Source of the DNA: Paraphysomonas bandaiensis
Lineage: Eukaryota > Chrysophyceae
Assembly: GCA_965644295.1 (NCBI GenBank)
Contig: CBFFRP010000023.1
Coordinates: 25,064 to 89,063, forward strand
DNA: 64,000 nucleotides
Direction of reading: 5' to 3'
In this document: piece by piece, positions 12,406 to 22,821 of the stretch
Numbering within the stretch: the first letter of the stretch is position 1
Layout: every line of letters starts with the position of its first letter
Position numbers and translations under genes: made by a program
Notes under the pieces: model-generated
Told to the model about the DNA's origin: nothing
The model's input: only the letters and a program-made list of their open reading frames with translations
The model's database searches: none

Positions 12406-13059
12406 ATGAGTAAACAAAAATTGAACGAGCTTTTTTCTCAGAGAGAAGCCCTTGAAATCGAGGCGGATGCAATTGCCAGTCAGTTGAATTCAGTGGGTCC
12501 CAATGGAGCGCCCCCACCAGGAGTGAAAGGCTCTCTATGTGATAGTGAGGGGTTCCCGCGAGCAGACATCGATTTATATGAGGTCAGACGAAAGAGGAAT
12601 CGTCTAGCAGTAATAAACACGGATTATAATTTATTAATGAAGGAGATTGGAAATGAATTGGCGGCAATTCATTCCGGAATTACCGACGATGATGACGCCA
12701 ACGAAACCCCAGAGATACGTCCTGCAGAAGTATCTGAGCCAGCCTTAGAGGGAGTTAGTGATAGAAAACGAGATGCGGACTCTGTCATACTGATTCCTAT
12801 TGCAGTCATAGATGAAATATTACCGGAGTCCCCAGCGCACAGTGCAGGTTTGGTGGATGGCGATCTTCTGTTGGCGTTTGGGACAATCGACCACAGGACC
12901 CAGTCTCCTATGAATGCCATTCCACGAGTGGTAATGGATAACAAGGATAAGAGTATTGATATAGTGGTTCGCCGAAACAACACAGAAATTTCTTTAACGC
13001 TGGTTCCGACAACTTGGGCTGGAAGAGGATTATTAGGTTGCCACCTCTCACCAGTGTAG
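12406..13059 (+). CDS. PSMD9: 26S proteasome assembly chaperone PSMD9/Nas2 (p27)
   Basis: Nas2/PSMD9 is a chaperone for base assembly of the 26S proteasome that binds the C-terminus of the ATPase Rpt5 through its PDZ domain. Single exon, 217 aa, close to the usual family length. The N-terminal helical hairpin shows ALEIEADAIASQLN, then LCDSEGFPRADIDLYEVR, the diagnostic Nas2 N-domain motif, then RNRLAVINTDYNLLMKEI. The PDZ-like domain includes ILPESPAHSAGLVDGDLLLA and the final beta strands GRGLLGCHLSPV. The start ATG at 12406 is the first in frame and lies right at the beginning of homology. Only about 65 residues of variable linker separate the two domains. Confidence 0.95.
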   Translation: MSKQKLNELFSQREALEIEADAIASQLNSVGPNGAPPPGVKGSLCDSEGFPRADIDLYEVRRKRNRLAVINTDYNLLMKEIGNELAAIHSGITDDDDANETPEIRPAEVSEPALEGVSDRKRDADSVILIPIAVIDEILPESPAHSAGLVDGDLLLAFGTIDHRTQSPMNAIPRVVMDNKDKSIDIVVRRNNTEISLTLVPTTWAGRGLLGCHLSPV

Positions 13060-14001
13060 CTTCACAATAATTTTGGATAATATTATAATATCGCGTTTTA
13101 TTTAAGTTCTAATGTCAGTACGTCGATATGTAGTGTGGTATTTAGACGCTCTCTCTAAACATAAGAAATTACTTGGGATGTGTCATTGCAAAATTACTCA
13201 ACCTTATATATGTTCTTTACTACTGGGTTTCAAACGAACTTCTATACTATCTATATTATTGAAAAAATTTCGAAGTATTTTGTATGAACTGGTATGAACA
13301 AAATAGAATAGAATTTGAAATGACGAAAGAAATTGCGACATTAACACATTTACTGCCTTCATTGTTGTAATTAAATAATATAGGACTGATATATCTTGTG
13401 AAGCGTGAACAGGGGTTTGCGGTACAAGTCACTTATATCGACAAGCAATTTTATGGATACGTTAAGCTGATATGAATGTTTGATAAAAATTTCATAATAT
13501 GACTATCATAATATTGATTGCACTATATTGTGAGCTACTTTAACAGAAGCACAGAAACAATATTGATGGATGAAATTATCGGTAGAATTTGCACATCCAC
13601 CTACCACCCCTAGTAATCGAGCTGCAATAGCTGTGCGACAGATCGTTGAAGTACCAGGTGTAATAGATTGTGGAGCTTTAATATGTGTTAAGGTTGGTGT
13701 CGTAAAATTTTGTTTCGTACAGGCTAGGTGTCGTCTTTGAAATACCCCTTAGCGATTTCGTATTCTAATTAAAAAGTATTAGCTGTCAGGATTGGAACCT
13801 AACCTCTACATTAAACACGAATTTTATCAACGTATGACTATTACTCGTATCATAATCATATGATGGCACAACGGCTATATCAAAGTTGTACAAAAGTGCA
13901 AGTTTAGTTAGTTCACTTGAGGGTTTGAAAGGTATCGCATGATGAATGTAACCTAAACAAGATCGGTAACAATTCGGAAACATAATCCATATATATTCTC
14001 A
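13060..14001. other. AT-rich intergenic region
   Basis: This stretch lies between the 3' ends of PSMD9 and the acylphosphatase-like gene. I see no gene, no clear repeat copy and no structured RNA. Low-complexity AT-rich sequence dominates. Confidence 0.55.
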
Positions 14002-14478
14002 CTACAGTTCCGTATGTCCTTGTTTACTTTCTGCGGCTTCTTCATCAAATTCAGGACACTGATGAGGGGAATCGAGGAAGCATGTGTCGCGCCCTTCATC
14101 TAACACTTTGAACGAAGAAAAATGCAACCGAATCTTTGTATCTGGGTATATCTTAGTATCAAAAGAGGATATTGTTGAGCCAGATATTCCTTGTCCAAGC
14201 CACTCTTGAAACTTAGGTCCCTGAACTTTATTGCACCGTGCTTCCCCAACTAAAGTCCCTTGCGCACTTTTTTGAATCCACCCGAAGCATCCCATACTGT
14301 CAGCTTGCTTTGCAACAGCATCTTCAAACCCAACATCAAATAAATTACTTCCACTGATTTCATAGCGGAATCCATAAAACCTATCTACCATTCTCCATCC
14401 CTCAGGCTGACTTCTCGTTAATGCGCACAGGGAGAACAAAACAGCACAATAAAACACACACTGACTTTGGAATGACAT
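14002..14478 (-). CDS. Secreted acylphosphatase-like protein
   Basis: Single exon, 158 aa. Residues 1-24 form a clear signal peptide (MSFQSQCVFYCAVLFSLCALTRSQ), so the product probably enters the secretory pathway. The mature part resembles an acylphosphatase-like ferredoxin fold: DRFYGFRYEISG resembles the substrate-loop GFRY motif, MGCFGWIQKSAQGTLVGEA resembles the G-W-V-N..DG.V...A pattern including the Asn/Gln catalytic position, and FQEWLGQG resembles the usual F..WL..G helix. The catalytic Asn of acylphosphatases appears as Gln here (GWIQ), so activity is uncertain. The C-terminus is acidic, with cysteines at CFLDSPHQC that may form a disulfide. A weak but multi-point family match. Confidence 0.55.
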   Translation of the reverse strand: MSFQSQCVFYCAVLFSLCALTRSQPEGWRMVDRFYGFRYEISGSNLFDVGFEDAVAKQADSMGCFGWIQKSAQGTLVGEARCNKVQGPKFQEWLGQGISGSTISSFDTKIYPDTKIRLHFSSFKVLDEGRDTCFLDSPHQCPEFDEEAAESKQGHTEL

Positions 14479-14793
14479 GGATAAAATTAGTGGAATAGAT
14501 AGAGAACGTATACTAGATTTGGATGATGATAATGCACAGAAGGTTGATGATAGTTTTGATTGAAGAGCTTTGATTTAAGCGGCTCTCACTCTGCCTATAC
14601 GAGTATAGCTACTGCCACCCTGCTGCTGCTATACATGCAGACACTGAGGAGGTCTAGAGGTCTGATATACTGTATACCCTACGGCGGTATACCAGATATA
14701 TCAGGTATATACACTGTAGGGGCTCTACCCTACATAGACGTATACAGTGAGCTGGAAGATCATGTGGACCCTCATACGCAGGATACACACGCC

Positions 14794-14947
14794 CAGTCCC
14801 AGTCCCAGTCCCAGTCATAGTCCCAGTCCCAGTCCCAGTCCCAGTCCCAGTCATAGTCCCAGTCCCAGTCCCAGTCATAGTCCCAGTCCCAGTCCCAGTC
14901 CCAGTCCCAGTCCCAGTCATAGTCCCAGTCCCAGTCCCAGTCCCAGT
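14794..14947. repeat. (CCCAGT)n hexanucleotide tandem repeat with CATAGT interruptions
   Basis: About 150 bp of CCCAGT units interrupted by single CATAGT units, so cytosines alternate with Ser/Pro or Thr/Gly-like translations on either strand. It is a simple repeat. The open frames across it are repeat translations and are not genes. Confidence 0.95.
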
Positions 14948-16019
14948 CTCTAGTATTAACAGGAGCTAGAGAGGGGCATCAGTTGCAACTATATCACACT
15001 GCACTCTTAGCTGTCACCGTAATTGTAGATATATCTAGTTTTTTTCCATGCCACTCTGGTATTGATGACACAGAGATGTCTTCCCACTGCACGACGACCC
15101 TCTCAATGAGGCATAACTATTCTGGATGTGTTACTGCTCAAAACGATTACAAGTCTACACGAATCAGTCCGTCTCTTGAATTTATTTATAAAAGTTATCG
15201 TTCTAAAGCAGATTTAGAGTGCCAGAGTAGCAGTTTGCTATGAACTATGGAGTATATGGAAGTCTATACACAGAGCAGACATAGTTTTAAATAATAAAAT
15301 ATTGCTTTTTTGGACTGTATGGCTAAGAGCTTGTGCACGTTTATATACTATACCATAGATCTTATGGGAGTAAATTTCATTTACCGAACACTACATCTGT
15401 TAACATTTACATTATAGGCATAGTTTATTTAAGTAGGCGTCTTGGTACAGATTTTACAGATAGCATACATTCGTCACATGTAGGCTAGAATGTAAGCCGT
15501 CTTACTATATGACTATATATTGAAGCTGAAAGCATTTATGTTTTCATCCAAATAAATCACCTGCACAATTCTTCACTTGCATTAGTTTTCAAAATTAAAA
15601 CAGATATTGACCTAAGAAATGATGAAGGGATCTATTACTGGTCCTTGTCAATTTGCATAACTTCTTATCCCCCCAAAATTGGTGTAAAATGTAAAGTCTA
15701 GTCAAGGGTTAAAAAGCCTAGACAATTCAACCAATTTGACAAGGTTGATTAAAATTTACAAATGATAAAAGCTATATTTCATGTAGCTCATAGACACTTG
15801 GCTTCAATGGATGTGTTCTCGGTACTAATCAGAGACTAAACAAGAGCGTCATAGCTGTCAGAACACTATCGCAACTGAAAATGTACATGTAAAATATAGG
15901 AATCGATCGTTTACAACTCAGGATATGGAATTCTTATTAGAACACAATTGTCACTTCTTGATCTTAGGGTGAATTTCATCTACAACTCACAATAAACTTA
16001 TGTATTTCTACACACACAA

Positions 16020-16540
16020 TGCCAAGTCTCAAGAATGTCAGACTCCCACTTTTTTGTGGTGCTCTGGGTGATAAGAACGAGAGAGATTCTCTCTGGGAAA
16101 CTAACGTGAGCCGCAAACATAGTCAGCAGATATTCTTCTGCCCACGCATAGCCGAATGCTTGTGTGGTACAAGGGACACCAATAAGTGTCACTTGTGTAG
16201 ACGTCTTTGGGCCCTGATGAATAAACAGGCATCCGCGAATGGGCCCACCTCAAGGGCATCCGGGACAGGGCCCACCTGAAGGGTAACCGGGGTATTGGGC
16301 TGCCTGCTGAAGTCAAGCATCCGGGATGTTCACCTTAAGAACTCAGAGCGGAAGTGGTTGCACCTTGTTGGTGCTTGCGGCGACGCACAAGCAGCTTCCG
16401 TAGCGTTAAATAGTAGGATAAAAAAAGTGTACTGATTAGTTACAGGTAGAGGTCTAACTAGTTTATCTACATTCATCTAGCTACTAAGTTGGTGCAGGTT
16501 TATAACGCCTATTGCTAATAATAAGACTTTCAATATAGAC
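16020..16540 (+). repeat. Dispersed repeat family, reference copy B
   Basis: The best preserved long copy in the window. It begins around GCCAAGTCTCAAG, runs through GGGAAACTAACGTGAGCCGC and GTCTTTGGGCCCTGATG, has two related GGGCCCACCT units, then the structured core (16349-16400), and ends in CGCCTATTGCTAATAATAAG. Related copies are at 6800-7260, 16540-17320, 31448-31650 (left part only), 32650-32770 (right part only) and 39800-40010. I see no protein-coding capacity, LTRs or clear target duplications. It could be a SINE-like or other non-autonomous element. Confidence 0.75.
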
Positions 16541-17320
16541 GTCTGGGCCTTGAGGAATAAACAGGCATCCAGGAGTGGGCCCACCTCATGGGCATCCGGA
16601 GTATTGGGCTGTCTGCTGAAGTCAAACATGAGGGATGTTCACTCTAAAGGACAGAGAACGAGAGCGTTTGCACCGTGGTGCTTGCGGTGACGCACAAGCA
16701 GCTTTCGTAGCGCTAAATAGTAGTGTCCCATTCCGAGGGCGTGCCATAGTGTAGGCTCGCTGGTATACCACATATAACACCGAGGTTTTGCACTGATTCT
16801 GCTACCCGCCCGCCTACTCGTGTACCAACGTAGCTGGCCGCATAGATCGCGCGATGATTCTGTTTCCGCCCCACCCGTGTTCACCTTTGCTAAGATTACT
16901 TGGGATATCTCATAGCTATGTATTACTTGTATATGTAATTCGCGAAGATTCTAGTAGGACCATGTTTACCTTCCTATTATCAAACAAAGATTGCGCATGA
17001 CCATGCATGACTCAGTATAGAGTATAGGCCTAAATTGCGCGGGATTTCTCGTTTCTCGTAATCCCATATAGGCTATGCAAGTATAGTGTAGATCTAGTTA
17101 GAGATTGCTTGGTGCCGACACACAAAGAATACGCTGGGATAGTATTAACAATCTATACGATACTTACTTCTTACTTAATCAACACTGGCACTTTACTAGG
17201 GCACGCTCTCGGAATGTGGCAAGTCGAATATCAGAGTTAAGTTAACTAGTTAATAGTTAAGTTATTTTGCTACATTAGTTCTGAATCTAACACGCCTATT
17301 GCTAATAATAAGACATTCAC
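16541..17320 (+). repeat. Dispersed repeat family, copy C (interrupted)
   Basis: A second copy directly abuts copy B. It contains GGAATAAACAGGCATCC, the core at 16659-16707, and resumes after a nested insertion with GTTAAGTTATTTTGCTACA, ending in CGCCTATTGCTAATAATAAG. The direct abutment of B and C suggests tandem duplication or insertion of one copy into its own end. Confidence 0.7.
16724..17221. mobile_element. MITE-like insertion with ~23-bp terminal inverted repeats
   Basis: The left end TGTCCCATTCCGAGGGCGTG and the right end, read on the other strand as TGCCACATTCCGAGAGCGTG, are imperfect inverted repeats. The roughly 498-bp segment between them interrupts copy C of the dispersed family exactly between two blocks that are contiguous in other copies, which fixes the boundaries. 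No transposase frame is present, so it would be non-autonomous. I could not fix the target duplication; AG is possible. Confidence 0.7.
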
Positions 17321-17558
17321 TACAACTACAATGGCAAAGGTTAACAACAATCGAGAACTTTCCTTCATGGAGAACTATATATATTACACTTTACCATTAA
17401 TACTCAGTGTACAAACAAGAACAGGGTCGTTACACCTTTTGAGTGTGTATGATGCAACGACTTCATAATATGTAAACGGAGGTCATTCTACAACCAGAAA
17501 AAACAATATTGTGATCTACCACACATTCGAATACACATTATTAATGACTCCAAACAAT

Positions 17559-19762
17559 CTATGAGGACGATGCTAAGTCGATGCCACCACGCATTCTAGT
17601 ATCATGAGCACTCATACGTATGCCTACGTAGTCGATTGGCTTACTCTGGCCACTTTTTACATCGTTGTATACTTTGTTGACTTTCATGCGTAAGCTATCT
17701 GGCGTTAGTCCAAAATTGGCATCCGCATCAGGAACTACCCTCATACTCAGCAGCTTCTCGATAGACATTGGTTTAATAGGTTTCTGAATAGCAACACTAC
17801 ACAGAGTAGCGAGATCGGGCCGCATGAACGCAGCTACATCACTTGTGCAGCCGGATTCCCAATTCGCTGCATTCAGGTTGCTCCTTCCATACTCTCCAAG
17901 GACACTGATAAGCATTGCCACAACAGTCCGATTCTCCTTCGTGAACTCACTTAGTGCCTTTTGTAGCAGTGAAATATTTTCTGCTCCAACATCTTCAGAT
18001 ATTAGAACGATATCAAACACAACTGGGTCGGCAGTCCGCCCTGAAGCATCAGGCGTTGGTTTCGTCATTTGCTGCACTCGATTAACTGCCTCGGACACTC
18101 CTAGACAAAGGAATGCATCACACCCCATTCGCCTCAGTGTTTTCTCTGCAGGTATCTGGTGTTTCACATTGGATTCCACAAGAAGAATCTGTGGTTTGTG
18201 TGTACTATCCAGTTTGACCTTTTTTCCGCCTACTGATCCCGCATACACCAAGTTCTTCCCATTGAACATTAAAAAGGTAGGGATCGATTTAATTCCCAGA
18301 TCTTTCGTGATCCTGTTATTCTCAGATACATCAATCTTGTAAAGTTGTGGGATACTTTGATCAGTCGCCTTCCCGCTAGCAGGCCTACTTCCTGCTCTGG
18401 ACACTGTTGTTGAACTTGTATTACGTTTTGTCCCACCTTGTTCCGTAATCGACCGATTATAGAGCTCCGTAATTCGGAGGTAGGAGCAGCTGATAGGATC
18501 GCCACCACGCATCACCAACACCACCGTCAAGGGAGAATTGGGGGACGCAGGTGCAGCAGCCAAGCTACTTTTGAGTACGTCCCACTTTACTCCCTGGAGT
18601 GGTAAGCCTTGAATCTCTATCATGCCGGTGGGGTTGTCACTGGTAACCGCGGCGGGGTCTACCACAAGCATAGAACTGTACCTTCCTGAGGCCTTGAGCA
18701 CTGTCGACGACCGAGACAGAGGCGGGTTCTCTTCCCGAAGCACTGTGCGCACTGATAACGAATCCTTCCACTCTCCATCGGATGTCATCAACTTTGCTGG
18801 GGCCTATGAAATACATTTATAACAAAACAAAGCAATACAAGAGACATCACCCACCGTTTTGGTCAGACTTGACGTGTCCTCCGCAGAAACATATATTGTT
18901 TGGCTAAATCCCGGAGACACCCCTGTTTCTACACCGGCTACGGGAATACGAGGCACTTCACTTAACGTCATCTGAAGTGCATCTGTCTTCCAGGTATTCG
19001 CAGATTCGTGAGATATTTTTATCGTGCCACCAATTTCGTCAAATCTTTTCTCCAGTCCCCCAACGATATCCTGAACCATGGGAGATAAGTTTTCACTTCT
19101 GGGATATAAGATATTTCTTTTCGCAGCCATCTCTTTGTTAAAGTCCACTGTTCTTTGTTGAAGTGTAACGTGGTTGAGTTGGGGAATCAAACGCCCTGCA
19201 GAACCTCTTTTGGCATGATCTAAGTAGGAGTCGTTCCGCTTGAACTTCATTCCAACGTCCATCTCATGTTTAATCGAGTCATATTCGAACAACAAGGTCA
19301 TGTCAGACCGGCTTCTAAACGTAAATGTTATATGCTCGTTCAATCTAAACACCATGTCCCCGTTTGGAGGAGTGCCACAATTCTGTGCCTTTCGGTCCCA
19401 CTTCCACTGATGAGTTATGCGTCCTTCATTATTAGTTATTATCCCTCCGACCTTTGAAAGAGCAAACTCAAAAGCATTATCCCTCATTGACTTCCTCTTA
19501 CTTGAGCTACAAAACCCCACTGCATGTTCGTCTATTCCAAGTAAAAGAGTATTCTTTCTATTGGAATCAAATGCATAGTATCTATTTTGATATGAGCTGG
19601 CTTCACTCGAACACACAGCAACTGAACCACTGGGGTAATAAATGAACCCTACACACATCCACAATCAATCATGTACACAGAGCAGACATGATTCGACCCA
19701 CCTGTGCCATCTTCATTAAACTTTAAAGCCAATCTGCCATTTTCATAATATTTGGATGTCAT
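17559..19762 (-). CDS. FAM194-domain / thioredoxin-like / receiver-like fusion protein
   Basis: Minus-strand exons are 19762-19702, 19648-18855 and 18803-17559, giving 699 aa. Residues 1-110 form a FAM194/ERICH6-type domain: YYENGRLALKFNEDGTGFIY, YPSGSVAV, a LLLGIDEHAVGFC segment, GGIITNNEGRITHQWKWD. Such domains occur in ciliary or sperm-associated proteins. Residues about 376-478 are thioredoxin-like: LTVVLVMRGGDPISCSYLRI, then the cis-proline motif GIKSIPTFLMFNGK. The active site is CSYL (C391), so only one cysteine of the CxxC pair remains. Residues about 490-610 resemble a response-regulator receiver (PQILLVESNVKHQIPAEKTL, FDIVLISEDVG, TVVAMLIS), but the usual phospho-acceptor position is Ser. 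The 49-51 nt introns splice cleanly. It diverges from the methyltransferase gene. A ciliary redox or scaffold role is inference. Confidence 0.8.
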
Positions 19763-20290
19763 ATGACTGTATGTGGTATACAGGGGAGGGGATGACCGCA
19801 CGAGTAGAGAGATTAGTGATACTCCGCTTCACGAGCGAATCAGATATACCTACTCGAGGAGTCAACAAGGTGTGCTGCTGTTATATCGTACAGGTATATA
19901 TGTATATGTGTGTGTGTGGGTATGTCACGGCTGTCTATATACAGCTAGATGCATATGTACAGTGTACTATGTAGCCGTTTTGCGATACACAGCCAACCTC
20001 TGTACATGGACTACCGTACCATACAGCAGTATACAGTATACAGGCATACATCTGTATGGACAACCATTGTACTGGGCAACATCATTCCTCTATAAAATAC
20101 AGATATTAGTCAAAATAGGAGATTTTATGAAAATAAATGTTCTAAAAACTACGGATTTCCTACCTGACTTGTGGTGTTGAGACTGCTCAGCTCTTAACAT
20201 AATCTGCAACTAAGTTCGAGCTACAGGTGCTGTGCATGTATAGTACCCCACCATATCTATAACAGAGAGGAAACGAGTAGTCTATAGCCA

Positions 20291-21268
20291 ATGGGAGATA
20301 TACTCTTTGAGACATTAGAGAAGTGGCACGGCGATAAGTCATGGGGCCGTTTCTTGGATGCTGGCACAGGTGAGACCTCATATCATGCTTGCAGATAACA
20401 TATAAGAGCATTGAGCTAGGTGTGGACTCATTGAAATGGGCACAGAGATTAAATACGACCTCATGGACTGCGATAACAGCTGATGATGGAATGAAGAGAT
20501 CGATAGAGTCCAGCAGAGCTGTTGTTATGCGACAGCAGGACAGAATTCTTGTCGGGAACTGGATGGATGAAAGCTTTTGTAGTGAATTAGGAACATATGA
20601 TACAATACTTGCGGATTATCTCATTGGTGCTGTCGATGGATTTTCTCCTTATACGCAAGACTTGATTATAGAAAAGTTGGTTCCTTGTCAATATACTTCG
20701 CCAAACGCTAATACTCTTTCAGATTAAAGAAGCACATGAACCCTGGCGGAAAACTTTACATTATTGGAATGAATCCTATTCCTGATACTTGTGTGTCTCC
20801 TGCAAGTCTAGTGTCAGAGGTACGATAAAGAGGAGACTGAGCATCCATTGATTAATTTCAATTAGGTTCGCCGAACAAGGGATGCGTGCATTCTTTTGGC
20901 CGGTCACCGTCCGTACAGAGAATTTCCTGTTGAGTGGATGCAGAGGCACCTCAAAGCAGTGGGACTCGTAGTCACTGGAAGCAAGAGTTACACTATCCTT
21001 CACAACGAAACCAGCATACTGCGGCAGGTTCGAGTGGCGGAAAGCAAATTGGCGCTGATGCCTAACTCGGACCTCAGGAATGGGATGGAAAACTACCTGA
21101 GCGATCTCAAGTAATAACCTTATTTAGATTTGTTTGGTGTTAGTGATTGATGCATTTTACAGGGCGCGCATACATCAGGCTCTCGCATCTACAGCGGAGG
21201 GAAGGGTTCCCCTCTCATTTGATTATTGCTTAGCTGCGGAATTAGAGGAGTCGGTGGACATCTCTTAG
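20291..21268 (+). CDS. Class I SAM-dependent methyltransferase
   Basis: Exons are 20291-20369, 20420-20675, 20723-20819, 20866-21110 and 21163-21268, giving 260 aa. Motif I is FLDAGTG (residues 21-27), interrupted after the final Gly codon by intron 1. Later motifs are YDTILADYLIGAVDGF (motif IV region), KKHMNPGGKLYIIGMNP (motif V/VI region), RDACILLAGHRPYREFPVEW and KSYTILHNE. This pattern recalls an algal/protist family of small methyltransferases; substrate is unknown. Intron 2 uses GTTGGT as donor, the only choice that restores the frame into LKKHMNPGGK. The C-terminal exon ends EESVDIS. Its start is 528 bp from the FAM194-fusion gene on the opposite strand. Confidence 0.82.
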
Positions 21269-22821
21269 AGACGCAGATGTCTGCTGATAGTATTAAGTTT
21301 GTTATTGATATCAGCCGTGTCGCTAATATTATAGATCCATCATATCGTAGCTTCAAACGATTGGAATATCTTGTAATAATAATGCACTTTTACCATATCA
21401 TCAATTGGACTATGAGCTATGACCTGCAAATGTCTTCAGATATTCGGATAAACAGACTTTCTCCTATCTATATTACAATATCATTGTCACTGCCGCTTTG
21501 GCTTGGCTATTCAAGTCACAAACTATTCTATAAATTATACTTCGTATTAACACACTATATCACTCAGGGCTAGGAAACAATATATTGCAATACTTTTTTT
21601 AGATAGTATTGATGGAACACTATCTAAAAAAAGTATTGCAATATATTGTTTCCTAGCCCTGAGTGATATAGTGATATTGATGGAGATTTTTAACAGGCCC
21701 AACAATACAATGACAATATATTGTACAATGTATTGCAATACAATATATTGTTTTCTAGTCCTGATATATTATATTTTACAACACACTTCAATATCATAGA
21801 CACTGGAAATTTAGCTTTGCTATTATTCTGTGATAACTATGTAAGTGTGTAACTTCTAGCATAAAGATTGACTTAAACCTTAACTTTAGGGAGACTAAAC
21901 CACTGTTGCGTATTCCTCGATGAAATAAAAAGCTAAATTCTGTTCCATTCCGTATACCATGTGGTGTACCATATACGTACAAATCGTGTCCAGTGGTGTA
22001 TAAATACATCAAATTTGTAGTCCATGTCGTTTTTGGTCTGAACCGTAAATGTAAAATTAAATGATAAAAACACCATTCAACTAAAACTCAGATGGACATA
22101 CAATGTACAGCTGAGGATAAACTGTCTGTGACTCTAGTTGATCTACGGAAGAGTTAAATATGAGTCAGTTCGATAACCGAATCTGCAAGCACGTCATCCT
22201 CCACACGAACTTCTAGTCGTCGCTTCTTCTGAACTCATCACGACTTCAACATCCAGATGCAGGTAATGAACACTTGCCACTAATACTTACGCAGGATCAT
22301 GCAGCTCATATCAATATGGGTTAACGAGGAAACCTTATCATGCGGAAGCGGAGTGCAGTAGTCACCTTAGACACTGGTATTTTATCAGTGATATCATCCT
22401 CACATGTGCTGCAACAGTCACTGTAGTGCCTCTAGGAGGTCTCATCATCACATCAAGATATTGCGATATCCATATTGCCCATATACAGTAGCATACAGCA
22501 GCATACAGCAATGGACGCACAGAGTACACTATGCCATATACAGTAGTATACAAGAATAGCACATGCTACCGTATATAGTGGTATACGGTCCGGTATTCTA
22601 GTATTCAATTTTAAAAATAGTGCGTTGTAATACAGACGGGAGACAGAGGAATACTGTAATATGATTGGCTGAAACTTATTTGGTGCACACCTCTTCAAGA
22701 TACTTCTATGGAGGTGTCCGCTGAAGATATCACGCAACGGTTTTATGTTGCATGCATGCCGTTTTAATGCATGTGTTGGATCTTCACAATAAATCAGGTG
22801 CTCACTTGATCGATTGGAAAC
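21269..22821. other. Intergenic region with palindromic elements
   Basis: No gene is supported. It contains a perfect inverted repeat at 21553-21673 and a related degenerate copy at about 21690-21770. From 22480 to 22600 lies a cluster of CATACAGCA and GTATAC-type motifs upstream of the EGF-protein start, resembling clusters seen near other promoters in the window. Confidence 0.6.
21553..21673. repeat. Perfect 55-bp inverted repeat (hairpin) of the AGGGMTAGGGAACAATATATTG family
   Basis: Left arm 21553-21607 and right arm 21619-21673 are exact reverse complements with an 11-nt spacer. The arms contain CAGGGCTAGGAAACAATATA, the terminal motif of a palindromic element family also found near 28330, 31125, 31293, 32790, 40321 and 45631. 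The palindrome continues outside the terminal motif for about ten bases on both sides, which a simple MITE insertion would not give. Confidence 0.95.

Larger units (their letters stand above)
15241..17558. other. Repeat-rich intergenic block
   Basis: No gene is supported. At 15640-15780 is a short element with a repeated AATTTGACAAGG/CTAGACAA theme, related to tandem GACTAGGTTTT units at 32430-32570. From 16020 to about 17320 two adjacent copies of a dispersed family occur, the second carrying a nested element with terminal inverted repeats (listed separately). Confidence 0.65.

Noticed and set aside
14477-14563. A 28-codon forward frame (MDKISGIDRERILDLDDD...) whose ATG overlaps the start of the acylphosphatase-like gene
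   Set aside because: Acidic and coding-like, but it ends after 28 codons and I found no convincing exon to join; I left it out.
14654-14953. Open frames of Ser/Pro or Gly/Thr dipeptides across the CCCAGT repeat
   Set aside because: Translation of a simple hexanucleotide repeat; no ATG context, no splice support.
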